64,000 bases of DNA from Cinnamomum chago (lineage: Eukaryota > Streptophyta > Magnoliopsida > Laurales > Lauraceae). The notes below the pieces were generated by a model. It was given only the letters and a program-made list of their open reading frames with translations. It made no database searches and had not been told where the DNA came from. Below are positions 36,359-45,989 of this stretch, piece after piece. The position numbers were made by a program, and so were the translations under genes. The stretch is taken from NCBI GenBank assembly GCA_038049695.1, contig CP142451.1:36841501-36905500 (forward strand), in the 5' to 3' direction. How positions within the stretch are numbered: position 1 is the stretch's first letter; each line of letters starts with the position of its first letter.

Positions 36359-38112
36359 TGTTGGAAGTAAATGGGCCTTTCAGATAGGTTTCAAAAACTT
36401 TTGACCCACTTGATGCAGGAATCAACTATCTAAAAGGCAATAAAACCAATCCAGGATTCAATCCCTCAAACTCATAAATCATGTACAGCAATATAACCTA
36501 TCTTGAAGATAGAAATCAGCAACTACATGCAACAAAATAATCTACAATAAGTATAGAAATAGAGTACATCTTTAGACCTTAGTAGTACTCTAATGGAGAA
36601 GTTGATCTTTTTCTTTGATGATGAACACTTTCACTAATCAAATCAGAATCTCCAACACCTTTTGATCTTCCACGCTATGACCCGTATCAGATTCTCTTTT
36701 CTCAAGAAGATATGTGGGATCTCCAAGAGAAAACCCTAAAGGAAACTAGAAGAGGGAAAGAGAGAGATGGGGGTGCGCAACTCTTGCACTAGGGGTCTTA
36801 GGCGTGAATTCCAAGATTGAATTATTATGGTGGACGTCTAAGCCACTTCTCTCCTCTTTTATAGCACGTAAGCAACCTCCTCTTACTAACTGAAATAGAA
36901 GTCTTACTTCTATAATAATTAGTTGCTTACTAAATCACAATTAGAAGCCCCACTTCAAATATGATTAGTAACTTTCTCCTTTCTAATTAAAATAGAAGTC
37001 TTACTTCCATTAATAATTAGTAACTTACTATTACCACTATTAGAAGTCTCACTTCAAATAGAAATAGTAATTTTCCATTTCCTTTTAGAGTTCTACTATA
37101 ATTAGTATCTTTCTAATATCTTGGGCTAGCGTGGGGACCACTAGGGATTCCTTAGAAAACTGGCTCCAACTGGGACATCGCGACCCCACGTCTCATGTAC
37201 AATCCGGGCCCACAGTTAATTACAAATAATATCACTATATAAATACAATTGCACTCCAGTCTTAAGAATAAATTACAATAAAGACCCTAAACTTCCTAAT
37301 TACCACAAGTAGGCCCCTCTATCATTATCAATGGATCAATTGGAATAAATCTGTCCCATCCAATCTTAGATCCACATCTTATTATCCTTGAGCCCAAATT
37401 AATCACAGTGATCATCAGTACCATCCAATTAACTCTTAATCGAGATGAGTGCACACTTACTAATGATAAATCCATTAATTGGCACAAGGGGATAATATAG
37501 ATAGATTCCATCTTGATCATTGTATGTTCCCACAGTCCTACTACCACGTACCCAAGACACTGAGGTGTTGACCTACAGTTGGCCTCACTCATTGGTGACT
37601 CAAAGCAAATGAATAGACAGAAACTTGAGTTCATCAATGTCTCAGGATTGAGAGCCTATTGCTAGGGAATTATGAGAGCAGTCCTTAAATCGAGACAGTA
37701 TTTCATAAGGTGTTTCTCATGGTCTTTCAATACATCCAATGTACCAGAACCTCGATCCAGAATCTTACATTCTGATGATCGAGACAGATCACACTATTTC
37801 ATAGTGATCAAAGTGCTGCAACCTTGTCAGATGGGATGCCCAGTCTCATCACTGGTTGTGAAGATATTTTAAGTATAAGATTTATGACACATGTCTCCCA
37901 TATATGGATCTCATCCATATACATATATCACATCTAATATACTAATGGGACCCGGCTCATCTCATGAACCATTATGTCATATGTATTGGTCATGTGCATT
38001 AAGTAATAAAACACCATTCATCTCATGAAAGGAAAATATGATTTTATTGATAAATAAAGAAATTAATCAATTTATTACATCAACTGATGGATTGAGACCA
38101 TACAATCTAACA
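36359..38112 (-). mobile_element. Solo LTR with perfect TSD, nested in a Copia RT relic
   Basis: 1754 bp, minus-strand start TGTTAGATTG, plus-strand start TGTTGGAAG. It is flanked by identical GATCT (36354-36358 and 38113-38117). No coding capacity. It belongs to a family distinct from elements 1 and 2. Joining the flanks restores a Copia RT-like reading frame, which confirms both boundaries. Confidence 0.9.
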
Positions 38113-38117
38113 GATCT

Positions 38118-39087
38118 AACTCATACTGTTGGCTGAATCCCTTTGCGTCCAACCACGCAGTATAAAGGTCTGCAATATGACCAGACCAACTTTTCTGGTT
38201 GTTGATCCACATGCATCCAACTGTCTTCACACCATTTGGATATAAAACCATCTCCCATGCCACAACCCCAATCAAGATTCCATTCTTCACACCAACTGTG
38301 TCTTGTCATTCCTTAATCTCTTATGTGATCAATTTTGTATCTCCATGAGTCTCTGAAACATTGCAAAGAACAACTTCCGTAATGTTTCATCAACCATCTC
38401 TTGGGGATTTGATTCAGTCCCAGACTTATCATCCTCCCCTTCTTCTGATCTCTTCTTCTTGAAATAATCAGGTACATGATCTTTTAGCCCTTGGGAATCT
38501 GACACTTTTTAAGGAATTAATCCAATCCTCGATTAATCAACCTCCTCCGCCATTGATTCCTCTTCCTTGATTTGATCTTGTGCTTGATCCTTAAGCTCCA
38601 AAGAATCTGAAGATTGTACATCATTATAAATTATTGATGTTAGTGCATAGTCACAAATTTCGATGGTTTCGGCAGTGATAGTGAAATTTGCCTTTGCGTC
38701 CAAACCATCCTCTTCAATGACTCCCCCACGCTCGTTGGCTTCCCCTGCCATTGAGTCATCCGAGGCTGAATTTCCCTCAATGACTACCATTTTCACTTTG
38801 CAATCCCCTGCAATGTGTCCCGGTTGACCACATTGATAGTACACATTGTCTCTATGTGTTTTCACCTTTTTGGCAAATATGTTGGCCAAAATGCCCCTCG
38901 CTTCCTTCGAAGTCTTCACCTTCATTAGATACTGAAGCATGTCATCATCCATTGACACCTTGATTGCAAATAAACCTCGTGCTCCTGTCATGGTATGTTG
39001 TTTCTGCACAATTGCCCCTTTCGGTGGTGTTATGTCTTCCCCATACGCAATCTCCCATAAGTCACGACCCACCAGAAAAGATTCCAT
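38118..39087 (-). pseudogene. Copia relic: Gag (38533-39087) and RT fragment (38118-38310)
   Basis: The 184-codon ORF starting at 39087 reads MESFLVGRDLWEIAYGEDI, a UBN2-type Copia Gag core. It then jumps to a CCHC knuckle, CGQPGHIAGDC, and an acidic C-terminus, so the middle of Gag is shortened. About 220 bp downstream, in pieces, come CMWINNQKSWSGHIADLY and DAKGFSQQYELDL, corresponding to the Copia RT 'W-(V/I)-K...(V/D)AKGF-Q' region. Protease and integrase are missing. A likely primer-binding site for this relic is at 42266-42280. Confidence 0.65.
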
Positions 39088-39500
39088 ATAATTCGTCCAC
39101 TAGTCGTAGGTTGCCTTTCCATGAAATGCCACTAGGAAAGATAAAAAAGAAATAGTCCATCCTGAAATCTACTTGTGTTGATTTGGTCTGATTTTCCTTG
39201 ATACCTACACTACTGTGTAGATCTTGTTACCACGAGCACACGAGATCAAATAAATCTAAAATCTGACTCTGGATGTCTCCGATATCGTGTGAAGAATTTT
39301 TATGCGTCCGTTCTGGTTAGGGATGGCAACGGGGCGGGGCGGGGACGGAATTGGGGTCCCCCGTCCCCGCCCCGCCCCTCTTTTACCCCGCCCCGACCCG
39401 CCTTCGGGGCACAGAATTGTGCCCCGTCCCCGCCCCGCCACACCCACGGGTTCCCCGCCCCGCCCCGCCCCGCCCCGCAATTATAAAAATTTTAAATATG

Positions 39501-39566
39501 CAGGAGTTGGGATTCGAACTTGGGTGGGAAAGTAACTAGAGGTTTGTCTTACCACTAGACCAAACT
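39501..39566 (-). repeat. tRNA-derived (SINE-like) segment inside the hAT element
   Basis: Minus strand carries an A-box-like TGGTCTAGTGGTAAGA and, about 30 nt on, a B-box-like AGTTCGAATCCCA. It has no 3' half of a cloverleaf and no TSD, so it is either a SINE fragment or a captured tRNA-like promoter. Confidence 0.5.
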
Positions 39567-39647
39567 TCTTTTGTTGTAATGCTTTACCTTATTTAAAATA
39601 TATTCATATATTCAAGATTGTTACACACATATACATATATACGTATG

Positions 39648-40029
39648 GGGAAAGGGTCCTGTAAGGACCGTCCTTACGGTCCGCATAGTTCAAAATGCCC
39701 ACTGGGGCCCACGTTATGACCCATCCAAATTGACCATACATTCACAACCTCCTTATAGACACCGAATCCCATGAATTTGCATGGATTGGGATGAACTAGA
39801 CCGTTAGATTGAGGGTCAATTTTTCTTGTTTGATATAAAGTTGTTAAACTTTTGGACCATAGATGAAAGGGTTAGAGGTATTAGATTGACTTCAAATTTG
39901 ATATGTAGGTTGGCCCCACTTGAATCTTTTGGTCCCCCTCTGTCCCATGACCAGTGGGGTCTCACGGTGGGCCCCACTTGGCAGTCCGCACAGTAAGTTG
40001 TAAGGACGGTCCTTACAGGACCCTTTCCC
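39648..40029. mobile_element. MITE with perfect terminal inverted repeats
   Basis: 382 bp; outer 30 bp at each end are exact inverted repeats starting GGGAAAGGGTCCTGTAAGG. The flanks cgtatg and tgtatg may be a 6-bp TSD with one mismatch. Nested in the hAT element. No coding sequence; superfamily unassigned. Confidence 0.78.
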
Positions 40030-40034
40030 TGTAT

Positions 40035-41055
40035 GGATATGTATATGTATATATATACACACATACATATACATATATATACACACATACATATTTATAC
40101 ACTTGAAAATATCATATATGCTTTGAGACATTCTTTATAAAAAAGACAATCTCTCTCTAAAATATCATGATCTCCATCAATATATGGTTTCACTTCATTT
40201 CTGGTGTTGAACTCCACTCACTAATAAAGAGGTAATCGTGGGTTTGCAATTTATTTGCAAGTTGCAAATCACTCAAAAAAAAAAAAAAAAAACCCTCAAA
40301 ACAAAGATAAGAGAAATGACCTATCAATATGTGGATATGGTTATTGTAGTGTCAAACAACCTCAGCCGCTTTGACTTTCCAAGCATGTGGATCATATTAG
40401 CTTAGGTAAATAATTACTTATTTATGTGACACTTAACTTGCAATGTTAAATCATTAGTACAATGATTCTAATCATACTAAGGTTGATTACATATAATTAA
40501 AATTAGTATAATTTATAGTATTGTTAGTATAATTAGAATCATATTAAGTTACTAACTATAATTTACTTTGCCATTTCTAATCATATAAGTTATTATAAGC
40601 GTATAGCATGATATATTTTGTAATATTATATCAAATTAGTATAATTTATATTGTTATTAGTATGATTAGAATCATACCGATTATAATTTACCTTGCTATC
40701 TCTAATCATCTATATTATAATAAGCTTAAAGCATGATCTATCATTCTATTATATTCGTTTTATTTAATATGATTTATCATGTTACAATTTAACATTATAT
40801 ATGATTAAAGTCAAATAAGTTTAGATAGATTTTTTAACAACTTTAATTTCATTAAATTTGAATTAGAAGGAATGTGATCATATTATATGCTTTTATAATG
40901 TATAGGGTTCAATTAATTATATGTTTAACTTTAAAAAAAGTCTTCAATCAATCTACTTAACCCTTAATAACAACATAAAATCAATCTATACATTTACATA
41001 TAAATATGTTTATTTATTATAAAAAAAATCTAAAATATATATTTAAGAGGATTAT
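40035..41055. other. AT-rich interior of the hAT element
   Basis: Low-complexity AT-rich sequence with TA runs (40040-40100) and several repeats of 'ctaatcatactaa/taatcata' between 40440 and 40740. No ORF of interest. Confidence 0.6.
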
Positions 41056-41269
41056 TAATCAATGGGGCGGGGCATGGGGCGGGGTAACGGGGCGGGGCAC
41101 GGGGCGGGGCAACGGGGCGGGGCGGGGCGGGGAAAAGAGCAAACCCATCCCCGCCCCGCCCCGCCTTCGGGGCATAGTTTTATTCCCCATCCCCGCCCCA
41201 CCTAAGGATCGGGGCGGGGAAAACCCGTGCGGGGCGGGGCGGAGCAAAATTGCCATCCTACTTCTGGTG

Positions 41270-42282
41270 AATCTCCGTCGACATGCTCTGCTGACGTGGC
41301 GCTGACGTCAGTATGCACTTGTTGTTGGATTGTATTTCCTCTGCGGGTCAGGTCCAACCCGACCTGTTCCCAACCTAGCCCAAGACCCGCATTGTACTGG
41401 GTTCTGTTTCTTGCAAAACTTAGCAATGGCAGAGAACCAGGCCCTGGTTCCTTCTCTGGCATCGGCGACTGGCGGTCTTCCTTTTCCGCTTTTGATTCCA
41501 GAGCCCAAATCCGCCATTAGAGCCTTGGTTTCTGCAACTCCGGTCTAATTGTGGCCCCTTTGTGATCTCCTTTAAGCTCGTCTTCTCCAACTCAGGCAAA
41601 CTTGGATCCCTGCACTGGCGCCCCTCGCTGCCTATGCCTTGCAACAGCTGGGATAAAACCAAACAGGGCTTTCTTCCAAACCTGGGTACAAAAACAGATC
41701 CTTTTTTCCGTTTCCAGATCTGTTTGGGCAAAACTGTAGACACCGAGCCTTGCCTTGATTGGGTCAGTTGCAGATCTCCTCTAATTGGGAGAAGCGACAC
41801 CCCTGTGCTTATTTTCGAAACCCAAATCGAGAGCCCCTGATTTGTCTCTGGCAACGTGCAACAGTGGGTTGCTACAATGCCCTCTACCTCTGCAACAAGT
41901 ACCTCTTATTTGTTCCCCTCTTTTTGTTGCGAGCACCAACAAGGCACAACCCTCCTTCTCAAGCAACAGCGGATTAGAGCCTCTGCTCCAACCGACCTCT
42001 AATCTAGGCCATGAGATGACCCACCTCTTATCTCCATTGATCTGATCAGATCTTTAATGGCCCACCAAGGATCATAGTCGAACTCAATCCGGACTGCCCT
42101 CAGTCCGTATCCTTCTCTCTTCTCTGTCACCTTTACCGACACACAAGATGATGTCCGTCGATTAGATCAAGTTATGATGCCCGCCGTCTCCATGGATCTG
42201 CGCATGATCTGTCCATGAATTTGTGCATCATCTCCTGATTCGCCTAAATCTCTTGCGATCGGTGACTCACTGTGATACCATT
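41270..42282 (-). other. Leader region and PBS of the Copia relic
   Basis: The minus strand has TGGTATCACAGTGAG at 42266-42280, a PBS-like sequence two bases from a TGTTAAAAG boundary at 42283. That suggests the relic's 5' LTR begins there and extends right. The 1 kb in between is relatively GC-rich but has only short, unconvincing ORFs on both strands; I read it as the untranslated leader. Confidence 0.45.
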
Positions 42283-43148
42283 TGTTAAAAGAAAAAGAAA
42301 AAGATGAAGAAGCTACACCGAAAATACTATATCTATATTATTGTGTTCTATTACATTCATTATTCATTTATATAAATAAAAAATAAAAGGCAACTATGCT
42401 AAATAAAGTCCTAACCAAAATAAGAAACACAACCACAATAAAAAAAATAAAAGTAATCCTAATAATATTTTACCCCATATAGCACCACCTGCCCAGCGCC
42501 TTTGGCACGTGAGTCCGGATTCCCGGTTTCACCGAAATAGGGGAACACTATTTTGGCCTATCTCCTCTTGCAATTTGTATCAATTGCCATGTCGGCATTC
42601 CATCGTCTTAATTACTTCCTTAAAATGCTAAAAAAGAAAAGAAGAGAGTTTTTTTTTGCACCAATAAAGAAAAATAGGTGAAATAAATCATTCGATCGTC
42701 TCCTGCAGCAATATCCTTATCCAATCTTCTTCTCCAATAATGGATCAATGGTGGACGGCGAGTGCGACGTCATGTGGTTGCGCCCCTTCCTCTTCTTCAA
42801 CACCGGTGAGGACTTGCAGCAAGCCTGGACCTCTGGCTGCTGTGTCTGAGACCGCCAAATCTAGCCTCCAGAGCTTCCTTCTTTGGCAACAATCGAGATT
42901 CCGGTGAGCACCGCAGCGGTTGAGACCGGTAGCGTTTCGAATTGCACTTCCGGCGAGGAACTCCGGCTTCAACTTCGGGCAAAACGGCCAACCCTCTGTT
43001 TCCGCAAAACTCTATTCTTCCATATCTACTATCTCCGATCAGAGCTTCTGTAGGAAACGATGGCTTCTCCTAGATCATCAATCAACGATATGAACAAATC
43101 GTTGCTCTGCTATGGTTGAAGAAGGCGCAATATACAGAGGATCTGAAC

Positions 43149-43904
43149 TAGGCCCGTCAATGGGCCGGGCCTGGCCTGGGCTTGGACGGGCCTGCGGGTG
43201 TTGTCCAATCCCGGCCCTAAATTGATCGGGCCTACATCAAATCCCGTCCCGTACGGGCCCGGGCTGGGACAGGGCCGAGCCTGGGCTTAGCCCGATCTTG
43301 GACATAAGCAAAACATTTTCTAATTATTTTTACTGTTGCCAGACACTTGGTGTGAACCAGACTTTAAACCCTCATTTTTTCCAGGCTTGGGACCGGGAAT
43401 GCAATGCAATAAGCAACATGGCGGTGTTAAAAACTTATTTTTGTTTTTTGCCAGTGACAGTAGAAAATCAATAGAAATGAATGAGTATCCACTATATGGG
43501 TCAAGTAATGTAGGAACGGTTAAAACCTTTTCTTTTTGCCAGTGAAAGTAGAAAATCAGAAAATCAATAGAAATGAATGAGAATAAGTATCTTATATGAG
43601 TCAAGTTAAGATAATATAGGATCGGTTGAAACCTAATTAGCTGTTTTTTTTTTTTGTTAGCGAGGGGCGGTTTCAATAATATATAAATAGTTATTATTAA
43701 ATGACTTTGAAGAGGGCCGGGCCGGGTCTGAACGAGTTGGGTTGTTTCTGCTTAGTCCTAGTCCCATTTTGGTCAGGCTTTAAAATGTATTGTCCAAGCC
43801 TAGCTCGTTGGGCACAAATTTTTTTTAAAAGCCCTGTATTTTTGGGCTTGAGACGGGTTGGTCGTGCTTTATACCCGTTTCAACACGTCCTACTGATAGG
43901 CCTG
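43149..43904. mobile_element. Non-autonomous hAT element with 8-bp TSD
   Basis: Ends TAGGCCCGTCAA and, reversed, CAGGCCTATCAG. The flanks atctgaac (43141-43148) and gtctgaac (43905-43912) are an 8-bp TSD with one mismatch. Subterminal runs of GGGCCGGGCCTGGGC-like sequence lie at both ends. There is no transposase. It disrupts the right arm of the large palindrome. Confidence 0.78.
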
Positions 43905-44049
43905 GTCTGAACTTGCTGCAAGTCCTCATTAGTGCCGGAGAAAAGGAAAGGGGTGCAGCCACTTGACGCCGCACTCGCTGTCAGCCATCGCTTCGCTGCT
44001 GGAGAAGAAGATCAAAGAAGGATATTGCTAGAGAAGACGATGAAATGCT

Positions 44050-44271
44050 CCGAGTGGTCAGGACCACGGTTCCTCCCTCTTCCGGAGCTAGAGGTCCTGG
44101 TATCGACTCCCGGTTCCCCCCTCTTCAGGAACCGAAGGTTGAGTCCACTTGTGTTACCACCAAGGGCCACACTTAGGGGCCACAGGGGTTTTACCCGGCT
44201 TCTCTCTGGGCCCGGAGGGATTAGTCCAGTCCAAAGGATTGGGAACCCTCCGTTAGCAAAAAAAAAAAAAA
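44050..44271 (+). mobile_element. tRNA-derived SINE (copy 2)
   Basis: Begins CCGAGTGGTCAGGACCACGG, so it is truncated by a few bases relative to the copy at 28088-28345. It shares the body (ggtatcgactcccggttcc, ttttacccggcttc) and ends in an A run. The flanks aaatgct (44043-44049 and 44272-44278) are a 7-bp TSD. Only one copy of the 43-bp unit that is doubled in copy 1. Confidence 0.78.
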
Positions 44272-44455
44272 AAATGCTTTGTTTCACCCATTTTTCTTTA
44301 TTTGTACAAAACACCCTCTTCCTTTTTTTATTTTTTATTTTAAGGAAGTGAGATGGTGGAACGCTGAGATGATATTTGATCAAGATGGCAAGAGGGAATA
44401 GGCCAAAGCAAATCGAAATAGGAGATCCAGACTCTTCGGTATGTGTGCTGAATAA

Positions 44456-44854
44456 GCGACGACTTCAACCACAACATCCACCGTGTATTTATATCGAGGT
44501 TTACTAAAAAATTAACACATCAAATTTCTTTGAAATAAACAAGAAAAAATTCTCAATGCCACTAAATTCCCCAACGGTTTTGTTTCACTAGAACCCATCT
44601 TAGTGTAAAAATGATAAACCGTTAATTAATAACAACTCCAACTAGTGGAATTACTAACTTTTCTGGGTTTTTACTAGTTCTTATTTTAACCTAATTAGAC
44701 AAGAGGATATTGGAAGGGCCTTATTATTATTGAGTTTGTGAGTAAAAGTGACATTAACAAAAAAAAATAATAATAATAACAATTTCCGTTTTGATAACAA
44801 TTATCCAAATTATTTATCATTATAGTTGGTACTCCATTTATTTGGTAGGTAAAA
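44456..44854. other. No gene seen
   Basis: AT-rich sequence upstream of the MULE-type MITE and the IRX10 gene; nothing recognised. Confidence 0.5.
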
Positions 44855-44863
44855 TTATTAGCA

Positions 44864-45517
44864 GAGAGTGGCTACCTACACACTCCATTTCCCTCTCTAC
44901 ACACTGCATTTAAAAAAAAAGAAAACAAAATAAAAAAATTCCTAAACTACCCTCGCCATCTCCTTCCTTCTCTATCCCTTCTCCTCGTTGTCCACCGCCC
45001 ACCCTCTCCCTTTCCTCTCCTCTCCCTCTTCCTCATCATCTTCCTCTCCTTCTCCCTCTCTATTTCCCTCTCTTTCCCTCTCCCTGCTCGTCGCCGCCCG
45101 CCCACTCTCCTTCTCCCTCTTCCTCTCCTTCTCCCTCTCTATTTCCCTCTCCCCGCTCATCGCCGACCACCGCCCGGTCACCCTCTCCCCTTCCTCTCTC
45201 CCTCTCACGGTGGACAAGCAAATGGAGAAGAATCAAATGCTTTGGATGTAAAAAAAATAAAAAATTTTGCCATTGAAATCGGGGAATCCGATTCGTTCGG
45301 CGTTACAGGGCCGAACGAATCGAGTTTGCTCGGCGTTACAGGGCCGAACAAACCGAGTTTGCTCGGCCCTGTAACGCCGAGAAACCTCGATTCGTTCGGC
45401 CCCGTGTCGCCGAACGAATGTAGACAATGGGTAGTTTAGGAATTTTTTATTTTTATTTTTTTTATTTTAAAATGCAGTGTGTAGAGAGAAAAATGGAGTG
45501 TGCAGGTAGCAGCTCTC
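44864..45517. mobile_element. Mutator-type MITE with 9-bp TSD and pyrimidine-rich core
   Basis: Terminal inverted repeats of about 48 bp (left starts GAGAGTGGCTACCTACACAC; right, reversed, GAGAGCTGCTACCTGCACAC). The flanks ttattagca (44855-44863) and ttactagca (45518-45526) form a 9-bp TSD with one mismatch, which points to the Mutator superfamily. The core has a 270-bp CT-rich tract with internal duplications (44945-45215) and a palindromic block of TTCGTTCGGC units (45290-45420). It sits about 470 bp upstream of the IRX10 start codon. Confidence 0.82.
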
Positions 45518-45526
45518 TTACTAGCA

Positions 45527-45989
45527 ATGATCTTTGAGAACTTTTATTCCCCAATTTGGCCCTTATCTGGAACCATTTGAATTTTGACTTGTTTTGGTGC
45601 TCCCTCGGTGTATGATACCAGTCCTGCCCAATCAAAGCCGCCTGTATGCTTGCAGGAGGAGGAGCAGCAGCTCAGCAGCTGTAAAATAAAAAATAAAAAA
45701 AATAAATAAAAAAGACCTTTCTTTGGTTACAACAGCTACCCACTTTCCCTGTTCCTTCTTTGAAGCCCGAAGCCTCCGAAATTTCTCTTTACAACCACTC
45801 TCCAAATGACATTCCAACTTCCCTCCTCGTTTGTGCTGAGATTTATCTCAAGAACTTTTTCCAGTTCGGATTAAGATGGAGATCTGAACAGGGTCTGTCT
45901 TGCAACTTAGTCTTCTTTTGAATAAATTTCAAAGAACCCACCTCCCCTTCATTGATTGTTTTCAAGTTGCAGCAGTCGGAGGCAGGAAA
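45527..45989 (+). promoter_or_regulatory. Proximal promoter and 5' UTR of the IRX10 gene
   Basis: The sequence between the MITE and the ATG at 45990. It includes short CT/A-rich runs and a T-rich stretch near 45690-45720. I cannot fix the transcription start or a reliable TATA box. Spacing means the MITE lies in the proximal promoter. Confidence 0.4.

Larger units (their letters stand above)
39318..41261. mobile_element. Non-autonomous hAT element with G/C-rich subterminal arrays
   Basis: Ends are TAGGGATGGCAAC and, reversed, TAGGATGGCAAT. The flanks gttctggt (39310-39317) and cttctggt (41262-41269) form an 8-bp TSD with one mismatch. Just inside each end lies an array of GGGGC units (39328-39478 and 41064-41246) in inverted orientation. 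The 1.6-kb interior is AT-rich with no transposase. It holds a nested MITE (39648-40029) and a tRNA-like segment (39501-39566). It is inserted in the leader region of the Copia relic. Confidence 0.85.
42485..44455. repeat. Large imperfect palindrome (inverted repeat) with two nested insertions
   Basis: Left arm 42485-42838 and right arm about 43131-43148 plus 43905-44455 are inverted copies at roughly 75-80 % by eye. They share phrases such as gaggacttgcagcaa, gaagaagatt and aggatattgct, plus ttttctttatt and aggccaaa in the outer part. The right arm is interrupted by a hAT element (43149-43904) and a SINE (44050-44271). Removing both aligns the arms to about 350 bp each around a loop of about 290 bp. 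It may be a long-TIR (Mutator- or fold-back-type) element or two inverted TE copies. No TSD found. Confidence 0.7.

Noticed and set aside
39256-39539. Overlapping Pro/Arg/Gly-rich ORFs at the hAT left end
   Set aside because: They are translations of the GGGGC repeat array in several frames, not genes. The same holds for 41059-41305.
41202-42045. Cluster of overlapping ORFs on both strands
   Set aside because: GC-rich retroelement leader gives chance open frames; no conserved motif in any of them.
44972-45251. Ser/Pro- or Glu/Arg-rich ORFs
   Set aside because: Simple translation of the CT-rich MITE core; likewise 60856-61428.
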